A stretch of DNA of 12,296 nucleotides from positions 1-12,296 of the forward strand of contig JAICXV010000007.1 in NCBI GenBank assembly GCA_025934545.1. Direction: 5' to 3'. The notes beneath the pieces were generated by a model. That model saw nothing but the letters and a program-made list of their open reading frames with translations, did no database searches and was not told the origin of the DNA. This DNA comes from Verrucomicrobiia bacterium (GTDB lineage: Bacteria; Verrucomicrobiota; Verrucomicrobiia; Limisphaerales; Palsa-1400). Of this stretch, positions 6,987-12,296 are shown one piece after another. How positions within the stretch are numbered: position 1 is the first letter of the stretch; the number at the start of each line of letters is the position of its first letter. The position numbers were made by a program, and so were the translations under genes.

Positions 6987-7631
6987 ATGAAGACACTCTT
7001 ACTGACCACACTCGCCGCAGTTGCTCTCCTGGCAACGCAATCGGCAAAAGCAGTCCCGACGATTACAATCGCGGATAATAACTCGAATACAGCGAGTGTT
7101 TCGGATGCCTCCGGAATTGTTACCTACAGCGGCGCGTTGGGAAATTGGAACATTAACATCGATACCGGCATTGGTGGTCCTCCCGCAAATTTTCACAACG
7201 GCACCGCCACCCATCCCGCCCTGGATTTGGGCGCTCAGAATCAGTTCAACCAGACCGCGAGCGGTCCTTTGGTTGGTAACGTTCTGACTGTCACGTTCAC
7301 CGACGACAATCTTGGCCCGATCAGCGAAGTTATGTCGCAAATCGTGACCGGCTTTTCCTTCAATAACATGACGGCCGTATTCCACGTTCTGGTCAACAAC
7401 GTCGTGGTCTCGACAATCACTGGCTTTTCCGGCCTGCAGAACTTTAACGTCACTGCCGGCTCGGACTCGACAGTCGCCTTGCAAGCGATCTTCACTGCGA
7501 CGGATGCTAACGCGTTCGCCAGCATCGACACCGGCGCTTCAAGCGTGCCCGATAGCGGCATGACCTTGGCCATGCTCGGCGCCGGCCTCGGTGCCCTGGC
7601 CCTGTTCGCCCGCTCCCGCAAGAATGCGTAA
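6987..7631 (+). CDS. VPDSG-CTERM sorting domain protein, exported
   Basis: A 214-residue protein with a clear signal peptide: MKT, a hydrophobic core LLLTTLAAVALLA, and a probable cut after QSAKA near residue 22. The mature part is Asn-, Thr-, Ser- and Ala-rich and nearly Cys-free, suggesting an extracellular beta-rich fold of unknown role. The C-terminus carries VPDSG at 187-191, then a membrane segment of about 17 residues and a basic tail RSRKN. This is the tripartite VPDSG-CTERM signal of Verrucomicrobiota, recognised by an exosortase-type transpeptidase that cuts near the motif as the protein passes the membrane. The exosortase is not in this window. The gene stands alone, preceded by a long gap and followed by a strong terminator, so it is probably monocistronic. 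There is no good Shine-Dalgarno before the ATG. Confidence 0.85.
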   Translation: MKTLLLTTLAAVALLATQSAKAVPTITIADNNSNTASVSDASGIVTYSGALGNWNINIDTGIGGPPANFHNGTATHPALDLGAQNQFNQTASGPLVGNVLTVTFTDDNLGPISEVMSQIVTGFSFNNMTAVFHVLVNNVVVSTITGFSGLQNFNVTAGSDSTVALQAIFTATDANAFASIDTGASSVPDSGMTLAMLGAGLGALALFARSRKNA

Positions 7632-7652
7632 TTAGCAAAGTTTCTTTAAATG

Positions 7653-7684
7653 ACTCCGGCAAGGTAACTTGCCGGAGTTTTTTT
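7653..7684 (+). terminator. Intrinsic terminator of the VPDSG-CTERM gene
   Basis: A perfect 11-bp stem (7653-7663 ACTCCGGCAAG paired with 7668-7678 CTTGCCGGAGT) closes a GTAA loop of the GNRA type and runs into a tract of T through 7684. It lies 21 nt after the stop codon. This is the strongest terminator in the window. Confidence 0.92.
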
Positions 7685-7756
7685 ATGTACACATCCCGCT
7701 AATTCGATTTCGTTGATTGGTCTTGTCGGTTGGGATGAAAATTGCTTAGCTCAGGC

Positions 7757-7762
7757 AAGGAG
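7757..7762 (+). promoter_or_regulatory. Strong ribosome binding site for the gene at 7768
   Basis: AAGGAG sits 5 nt before the ATG at 7768 and fixes that start. Most other genes in the window lack so clear a site. Confidence 0.75.
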
Positions 7763-7767
7763 CAATT

Positions 7768-8187
7768 ATGAAAGTCGACCACGCTGTTAATTTGATAAAG
7801 AACTGCGCCGAACGGATGAATTCCATGTACGGAAAGACCGTTTTCGATGAATGGGTCATCGTCAGCTTCGCCGCCGGCAAGACAGCCATCGTTCACTACA
7901 TGGGACCGCGCCAGGACGGCTTCAACAAAAACTTTGGGCGCGACGCAGGCGAATTGCGTCCGACCTTGATGCGCCAGGACCATGGCGCCGGCGATTTCGA
8001 GTTCGCGCGCTACGGCAACGGCACGCACTTTGAAGCATTCATGGTGGTCGGTGCGCACCTTTATTTAATTTGCAACAACACGGGCAATTCGATGGACGGC
8101 ATTACGAAAGATGCAAGATGGCTCAGCGCCCAGGTGCCATTTCTGGAATTGACGGAAACGTTTCGCAAAGATCCGCTGGCTATTTAA
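7768..8187 (+). CDS. Hypothetical cytoplasmic protein
   Basis: A 139-residue soluble protein without signal peptide or membrane segments. It alternates hydrophobic strands (WVIVSFAAGKTAIVHYMG at 29-46, EAFMVVGAHLYLICNN at 88-103) with helices. The pattern is compatible with a small alpha/beta or roadblock-like fold, but I recognise no family and see no catalytic motif. A strong AAGGAG precedes the ATG, the codon use resembles its neighbours, and the frame is complete, so it is a real gene. It lies about 80 nt after the terminator of the VPDSG-CTERM gene, so it should have its own promoter. Its last 8 nt overlap the 3' end of the convergent exchanger-like gene. Confidence 0.7.
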   Translation: MKVDHAVNLIKNCAERMNSMYGKTVFDEWVIVSFAAGKTAIVHYMGPRQDGFNKNFGRDAGELRPTLMRQDHGAGDFEFARYGNGTHFEAFMVVGAHLYLICNNTGNSMDGITKDARWLSAQVPFLELTETFRKDPLAI

Positions 8188-9184
8188 GCCCGCGATAAAG
8201 GAACCAAACGTAAGCGGCACACAACACCCAGCCAGCGGGCCGCGTCAACCTCCCAACGAAACCAACATAAAAAATGTGCGCCACCGCCGCCGCGCACAGG
8301 ATGAAAACTCCGGTTTGAAAATACGCCGGAATGACCAGCGGTTGGTAGAGCGCGTAAATACCGATGCAGAGCGGAATACAAATGTGCCCGTCGCCGACCT
8401 GCGACGAATAAACGACTTCGGGCTGTTTCTTCCACGCATAGTAAAGAGCGAGCAATGCGTTGGGCAGCACCATCAACCAACCGCTCAACCAACCGAGATA
8501 TTTTGCGCTGATGAAGCCGGTCTTTATGTGCGAAATCCAATCCACCAGCCAATCCGTGCTGAAGTAAATTCCGTAAGCACCCACGGCGAGCAAACCCAAA
8601 TCGATCAACAACATCAGGCCGAACGTCCGGTTTTTTTGCACGTTCGTTTTGAGAACTTCGTAGACGTGAAAACATTGCCAAAACAAAAAAAGTCCGACGA
8701 GCACGAGGCCGTCGTTGGCGCTGATCGTTCCATCGCGGCCCAACGCCCATGTCGCCCCGGTAAAAAACAGAACCGCAATGAGAGTGAGCAGGAGCGATAG
8801 TCGATTCAAATTAGCGACGTTGCCGGTTTGTTTCTTATTCTTCTTTCCAGTCTTCGCCTGTGCACTGCCAACGATGCTCATGTTGGTGAAAATGGCAGGC
8901 AAACCGACGACGAGCGTGAGATTGGTCACGTTGTTGACGAGACAATTCGTCATCACTTCGGAACCTGAACCGCGATGTATGCCGAGAAGAATTGCGAAGA
9001 CCAGATTACCGAGACCCGAGCAATACGGCATGATCAACGTGCCGAGAACAGTACCTTCCATGCCGTTGGCGGACATGGATTCAAGCCGCCAAATCATCAA
9101 GAACGACGCCGCGAAAAATATCGCCAGAAAAAACCACGGTGCCGCCAGATGGTGGTGCTGAATATAGACAGTCGGCGATGTCAA
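8180..9184 (-). CDS. Membrane protein of the Na+/Ca2+ exchanger (CaCA) type, atypical
   Basis: A 334-residue protein with about ten hydrophobic segments in two related halves joined by a basic cytosolic loop (AKTGKKNKKQTG, 110-121). The first half has an alpha-repeat-like region at 41-97: GMEGTVLGTLIMPYCSGLGN, then a conserved NCLVNNVTNLTLVVGLP. The second has its counterpart at about 222-285, with GWLSGWLMVLPNALLALYY. In true exchangers each repeat carries a Pro-Glu whose glutamate binds the cation. Here these read PY (53-54) and PN (241-242), so calcium exchange is doubtful. The start is a TTG at 9184, because the next in-frame ATG (residue 30) would cut into the first membrane helix. It is the last gene of the minus-strand operon, 33 nt after the RibD-like gene, and overlaps the convergent gene at 7768-8187 by 8 nt. 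Confidence 0.6.
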   Translation of the reverse strand: MTSPTVYIQHHHLAAPWFFLAIFFAASFLMIWRLESMSANGMEGTVLGTLIMPYCSGLGNLVFAILLGIHRGSGSEVMTNCLVNNVTNLTLVVGLPAIFTNMSIVGSAQAKTGKKNKKQTGNVANLNRLSLLLTLIAVLFFTGATWALGRDGTISANDGLVLVGLFLFWQCFHVYEVLKTNVQKNRTFGLMLLIDLGLLAVGAYGIYFSTDWLVDWISHIKTGFISAKYLGWLSGWLMVLPNALLALYYAWKKQPEVVYSSQVGDGHICIPLCIGIYALYQPLVIPAYFQTGVFILCAAAVAHIFYVGFVGRLTRPAGWVLCAAYVWFLYRGLK

Positions 9185-9217
9185 CGAGCGGGATTTAACC
9201 GAACTGCGCGCCTTTGT

Positions 9218-9919
9218 TCAAGGTTTGCGATAAACTAGGAAAAGTTCGTCGCCGATGCGGCGCTTGGAATGGATCCGAAATTTCGCCGCATCCGCGAGTT
9301 TCTCAATCCCGTCGCCATCCGACAACGTCGGCGCAATACGTCCGCCCAAAATCGTCGCCGGCGAGATGGTCAGGTAGAGTTCGTCGACGAGGTCAGCTTC
9401 AAACAGCGCTGCGTTGATCTCGCCGCCACCTTCGCACAGAAGTCGTTGGACGTTCCATTTGCCGCAAAGCCATCGGAACGCGAACACAAAATCCAGTTTG
9501 TCTTTGCCGCAAATTTTCACTTCATCCGCTAACTCGCGAAATTGTTTAAGGCGCTGTTTGCTGATGCGTTCAGTCGTTAAAATGATCAATGGCCCGGAAC
9601 CGCGTTTAAAAATGTCAGCGTTCGGATCAAGGCTGCCACGGCCCGTCGGGACGACGCGAATGGGCTGTTCGGCCAGACCGTTTTTCAACCGCATACGCCG
9701 GTATTTTGCGCCGCCCGTCCCGAGGGTTACGCCCGTTAGATCGATCGTGCGCGCGCCGGACATCACCGCATCGGCTTTGGTGCGCAGTTCGAGCAAATGC
9801 GTTTGATCGAGTTTACTGCTGAAGGGGATAAAATGCCGGTTGGCCGGCGCAATTTTGCCGTCGGCGGTAATGGCGACGTTAACAAAAACGAACGGCAGTT
9901 TTTTACGATTCACCTTCAC
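9218..9919 (-). CDS. RibD C-terminal/dihydrofolate reductase-like reductase
   Basis: A 233-residue cytosolic protein that matches the RibD_C domain alone, without the deaminase domain found in full RibD. Visible motifs are NVAITADGKIAPANR (14-28), DAVMSGARTI (50-59) and LLCEGGGEINAALFEADLVD (160-179), followed by DELYLTISP and LGG. These belong to the NADPH-binding fold that reduces the ribosyl sugar of a pyrimidine intermediate in riboflavin synthesis. Stand-alone members also act in other pathways, so the substrate is open. The start is a GTG at 9919 that overlaps the BioF-like stop by 17 nt; a second in-frame GTG at 9913 is an alternative. No other riboflavin gene is present here, which argues for a specialised role or an unlinked pathway. 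Confidence 0.8.
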   Translation of the reverse strand: MKVNRKKLPFVFVNVAITADGKIAPANRHFIPFSSKLDQTHLLELRTKADAVMSGARTIDLTGVTLGTGGAKYRRMRLKNGLAEQPIRVVPTGRGSLDPNADIFKRGSGPLIILTTERISKQRLKQFRELADEVKICGKDKLDFVFAFRWLCGKWNVQRLLCEGGGEINAALFEADLVDELYLTISPATILGGRIAPTLSDGDGIEKLADAAKFRIHSKRRIGDELFLVYRKP

Positions 9920-11021
9920 AAAGTGCGCAAACTAAATCGAACAATTGGTCCCTGGTATGTTCGCTGGAAATAACGAAACGGAAATAACCGTTGGGCGGAC
10001 CGCCTGGATATTGGATGAAAGACGGAAAGACGTTGTGTGCAATAAGCCTTTTGCAGGTCGCGGCTGCCTGCTCGGATGAGGCCAGGACGAGGGTCACAAT
10101 CGGTGCGGGGGAGTCAACGATGGTCGGGTGATGGGGCGCCAGCGCGGATTTTACAAATTGCACATTTTGACAAAGGCGGCGGCGCAGGCTTTTGTCGCGT
10201 CCGAGAATTCCGATCCCGGCGATAGCCGCGTTCACCAGCGGAAGCGGCGCAGGAGTGCTCCCCGCAAACATAGGACTTTTCTGGACCATTTTTTCGCGCA
10301 GCGCCCGCTCACAAAGAATGGCACCTCCATAGGCGCCGAACGCTTTGCTCAACGTGATGGTTTGAATAATACGTGTGCGCGCAACGCCCGTTTGTTCGAG
10401 CGTTCCTTTACCGGTGCGGCCGAGAACGCCGGCGGCATGAGCGTCATCGACCAAAACGACGGCGTTCTTTGGAAGGACCTTGATGTATTGGTCCAACGGC
10501 GCAATCACCCCGTCGTGAGCAAACATGCCGTCGGTCAATAGCACCATATGGTTCGACGGATTTCGTATCAATTTTTTCCACGTCTTACCCGGCAGTTTAC
10601 GTTTCACATCTTCCGGGTTGCGGTGAGCAAAAGGAATGACCGGGCAGCCGAACTGCCGGGCCGCGTCGTGAAGACTAACGTGTGCCTTTTCGTCGATCAG
10701 CACATGAAACACATTCTCGCGTAGCGCTTGTGCGACGATTGCGTTTGTATTGTAGCCGTTGGAAACCAGAAGCGCGGCCGGAACATCGAAGAACTTCGTC
10801 AGCGCTTTCTCGACTTCAACGAACACTTTGTGATTGCCGGTGGTGAGGCGTGACGCCGAAACGCTCAGCCCATATTTTTTCAGTCCGTCAATCGCAGCGC
10901 GTTGCACCTGCGGATGCCACGCCAACCGGAAATAATCGCAACCGGCGAAGTAGGAAAGCTTCTTGCCTTTGTAACGAACGTAAGTACGGTCGACTTGCTG
11001 TAATGGTTCGGGCTCGCGCAT
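9903..11021 (-). CDS. PLP-dependent alpha-oxoamine synthase (BioF/KBL-like)
   Basis: A 372-residue fold-type I enzyme of the family that condenses an amino acid with an acyl thioester and releases CO2 and CoA. The family includes 8-amino-7-oxononanoate synthase and 2-amino-3-ketobutyrate CoA ligase. Motifs include the phosphate-binding SNGYNTN (87-93), DEKAHVSLHDA (110-120) with the ring-stacking His114, VLVDDAHAAGVLGRTGKG (189-206), and TLSKAFGAYGG (223-233) with PLP-binding Lys226. Length is slightly short for BioF. The N-terminal substrate motif reads SYFAGCDYFRLA rather than the usual SNDYLGL form. No other biotin gene is nearby, so I do not assign bioF. It starts 1 nt after the lipoprotein stop and overlaps the RibD-like gene, giving a possible two-enzyme module. 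Confidence 0.82.
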   Translation of the reverse strand: MREPEPLQQVDRTYVRYKGKKLSYFAGCDYFRLAWHPQVQRAAIDGLKKYGLSVSASRLTTGNHKVFVEVEKALTKFFDVPAALLVSNGYNTNAIVAQALRENVFHVLIDEKAHVSLHDAARQFGCPVIPFAHRNPEDVKRKLPGKTWKKLIRNPSNHMVLLTDGMFAHDGVIAPLDQYIKVLPKNAVVLVDDAHAAGVLGRTGKGTLEQTGVARTRIIQTITLSKAFGAYGGAILCERALREKMVQKSPMFAGSTPAPLPLVNAAIAGIGILGRDKSLRRRLCQNVQFVKSALAPHHPTIVDSPAPIVTLVLASSEQAAATCKRLIAHNVFPSFIQYPGGPPNGYFRFVISSEHTRDQLFDLVCALCEGES

Positions 11022-11022
11022 T

Positions 11023-11466
11023 TTAACGAATGTGGATCACGTCGCCCGGCTCCAATGGTTCGTCGTGCCCTTGCAAAAGTTCGGCCGCCTTGATTTCCGT
11101 GCCGGCGCCTTTTCGCATAATGATGACCGACGTCGGATCGTGCGCGCCTTGATATTCGGCAGCGACGATCGCTTTCGCCAAAGTAAGGCCCTCCGTCCAG
11201 GGAATAGACGTATTCTTAACGTTGCCGCGAATCTCGACCGTGTTCGCTTTTTGCTGCATCGCCATCATCGCCTGTTGCTGACCGGCGATGTAGGCTTGTT
11301 GAGCCGTCAGTTTAGCTTTGGTTTTGCTAACGCATCCGACAATTGCGAGAAGGCAGACGACAACGCAAAGGCGCAAAGAGCCAAAGCCGCGAAGCAGCAG
11401 AAATGATTCTTTTAAAAATCTTTGCGTCTTTGCCCCTTTGCGTCTTTGCGTTACTTTCAAATTCAT
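11023..11466 (-). CDS. Small SLBB-domain lipoprotein with a repeat-derived N-terminus
   Basis: A 147-residue protein from the ATG at 11466, which follows the mogA stop by 1 nt; a longer frame from 11529 would run inside mogA and is unlikely. The hydrophobic segment LCVVVCLLAIVGC ends in a lipobox with Cys45 as the likely lipidated residue. The n-region is unusually long and basic because residues about 6-35 are translated from the 91-bp CGCAAAG repeat. A shorter start at a TTG (residue 31) would give a normal lipoprotein signal. The mature part contains a helical Gln/Ala stretch, then an SLBB-like beta-grasp domain (about 76-147) with VEIRGNVKN, GLTLAKAIVAAEY and EPGDVIHIR. SLBB domains bind polysaccharides or link to polysaccharide-export channels. 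Here the domain stands alone, so its partner is unknown. Confidence 0.72.
   Translation of the reverse strand: MNLKVTQRRKGAKTQRFLKESFLLLRGFGSLRLCVVVCLLAIVGCVSKTKAKLTAQQAYIAGQQQAMMAMQQKANTVEIRGNVKNTSIPWTEGLTLAKAIVAAEYQGAHDPTSVIIMRKGAGTEIKAAELLQGHDEPLEPGDVIHIR
11362..11452. repeat. 91-bp imperfect palindromic repeat of CGCAAAG units
   Basis: The outer arms are exact: AACGCAAAG at 11362-11370 and CTTTGCGTT at 11444-11452. Further units follow inside: GCGCAAAG next to the left arm, and CTTTGCG at 11436-11442 and 11420-11426 on the right. The centre around 11401-11420 is AT-rich with AAATGATTC-TTTTAAAA. The inner arms have decayed. This is the form of dispersed palindromic elements (REP- or MITE-like) found between genes in many bacteria. 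No transposase is present, and I see no second copy in the window. Confidence 0.75.
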
Positions 11467-11467
11467 A

Positions 11468-11950
11468 TCAACAGCTCGTCGGCACTTCCTGCAAAACTTC
11501 CACGCAATGAGGAATAGCGCCAACGACAAAGCTTAAACATTCGACGGCGCCACTCGGTTTGCCGGGAAGACAAATCACGAGCGATTTTTCGACGACTGCC
11601 GCGAGGTTGCGGGAAAGGATCGCGTTCTTCGTAATCTTCATCGATTCGATCCGCATGACTTCTCCAAACCCAGGCAGTTCCCGAATAGCAATCTCGCGCA
11701 CAGCTTCGGGGGTGACATCGCGCAAGCTGACACCGGTCCCACCAGTTGTCAGAATTAAAGAGCAACCTTTGGCAATCATTTCGCGAATAGATCGTTGAAT
11801 GTCGCGCTTTTCGTCTGGAACGAGCGCGTCGGCGACGATTTTCCAGCCATAACCTTCGGCAGCTTTTTTCAACGCCGGCCCGCCGAGGTCGTCGTAAAGA
11901 CCACGTGAGGCGCGGTCGGAAATAGTGATGATGCCGACTTCAATTTGCAT
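11468..11950 (-). CDS. mogA: MogA/MoaB-type molybdopterin adenylyltransferase
   Basis: A 160-residue cytosolic protein of the MoCF-binding fold. ITISDRASRGLYDD (8-21) and LTTGGTGVSLRDVTPEA (67-83) form the molybdopterin-binding site, and LPGKPSGAVEC (128-138) closes the fold. The PGFGEVMR and AILSR segments favour MogA over MoaB. MogA activates molybdopterin with ATP to adenylyl-molybdopterin before metal insertion, while MoaB-like members can replace it. The ATG at 11950 lies 1 nt after the moaC stop, and the stop is 1 nt before the lipoprotein start, so it is a core member of this operon. Length is normal for the short bacterial form. Confidence 0.9.
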   Translation of the reverse strand: MQIEVGIITISDRASRGLYDDLGGPALKKAAEGYGWKIVADALVPDEKRDIQRSIREMIAKGCSLILTTGGTGVSLRDVTPEAVREIAIRELPGFGEVMRIESMKITKNAILSRNLAAVVEKSLVICLPGKPSGAVECLSFVVGAIPHCVEVLQEVPTSC

Positions 11951-11951
11951 T

Positions 11952-12296
11952 TCAGATTGTTTTCTTTGTTTTGGAAATGAGGCGGACGTTTTCGACCCGC
12001 ATTTTTTTGTCGATGGCCTTGCACATGTCGTAAATGGTTAACGCCGCAACCGAGACCGCCGTTAATGCTTCCATTTCAATTCCAGTTTGAGCGGCAATTT
12101 TGGCGGACGCCGTAATGATGACACGGTCGCGTTTAAGGACAAATTGAACTTCGCAATGAGTCAGCGCCAACGGATGACAGAGCGGAATGAGGTCGCCGGT
12201 TTTTTTCGCAGCACTGATGCCGGCGATCCGCGCCGCGGCGAGGACGTTGCCTTTGGCAATCTGATTTTTCTTAATCGCGCGCAACGTCGCCGCCTG
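11952..12296 (-). CDS. moaC: Cyclic pyranopterin monophosphate synthase, 5' end outside the window
   Basis: MoaC converts the 3',8-cyclo-GTP made by MoaA into cyclic pyranopterin monophosphate in molybdenum cofactor synthesis. The frame runs off the right edge, so about the first 40-45 residues of the usual 155-165 are missing; the TTG at 12284 is internal. Present are [19 protein letters not shown], which has the catalytic Lys of the KGDV motif (here KGNV), [11 protein letters not shown] with the active-site His, [20 protein letters not shown], and MCKAIDKKM with the Asp and Lys pair. All key residues visible in this part are kept. It is followed after 1 nt by mogA. Confidence 0.93.
   Translation of the reverse strand, partial: QAATLRAIKKNQIAKGNVLAAARIAGISAAKKTGDLIPLCHPLALTHCEVQFVLKRDRVIITASAKIAAQTGIEMEALTAVSVAALTIYDMCKAIDKKMRVENVRLISKTKKTI

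Noticed and set aside
11362..11452. CRISPR-like array from the repeated CGCAAAG units
   Set aside because: The units are 7-8 nt, contiguous and arranged as a palindrome, with no regular spacers.
11467..11529. Extended N-terminus of the SLBB lipoprotein
   Set aside because: It runs inside mogA in another frame; the ATG at 11466 directly follows the mogA stop.

Overview
The window looks like a chromosomal segment of a Verrucomicrobiota bacterium, probably of the Pedosphaera/Limisphaerales type. This is an inference from hallmark proteins: a VPDSG-CTERM sorting signal at the C-terminus of one secreted protein, a prepilin with the [25 protein letters not shown] N-terminus and a near-canonical H-X9-DG motif, and a secreted-protein C-terminus of the 'TNWTRV...FYRV' kind common in that group. 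No species can be named from the sequence.

Region 1 (about 1-4400, + strand) is a tightly packed, translationally coupled cluster. The tail of a secreted protein is followed by a PP-loop ATPase of the diphthine-ammonia-ligase family, a DUF6580-type membrane protein, a second diverged PP-loop ATPase, a DUF1289 four-cysteine protein, a BtuF-like corrinoid-binding protein, and a fusion of a cysteine-rich CWC domain with a type II/IV prepilin. The BtuF-like protein makes corrinoid (vitamin B12) handling the best working hypothesis for the cluster. No cobalamin riboswitch, BtuB, BtuC or BtuD is visible in the window.

Region 2 (4414-6215, - strand) is a two-gene unit: a small membrane protein and a GH57 glycogen branching enzyme with both catalytic residues present. 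It converges on region 1 with a 13-nt gap. Region 3 (6216-6986) is a long AT-richer gap. It has a perfect palindrome at the start codon of the membrane protein and what looks like a decayed minus-strand gene. Region 4 (6987-8187, + strand) holds a VPDSG-CTERM secreted protein with a strong intrinsic terminator, then a cytoplasmic protein of unknown function.

Region 5 (8180-12296, - strand) is a compact operon, in order of transcription: moaC (5' end outside the window), mogA, a small SLBB-domain lipoprotein, a BioF-like alpha-oxoamine synthase, a RibD-C/DHFR-like reductase, and a membrane protein resembling Na+/Ca2+ exchangers but lacking their transport glutamates. The first two make molybdopterin; the link to the rest is unknown. 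A 91-bp palindromic repeat built of CGCAAAG units lies inside the 5' end of the lipoprotein gene and encodes much of its signal-peptide region.

The most unusual items are the CWC-prepilin fusion, the paired PP-loop ATPases in a BtuF-like context, and the repeat that has become coding sequence.
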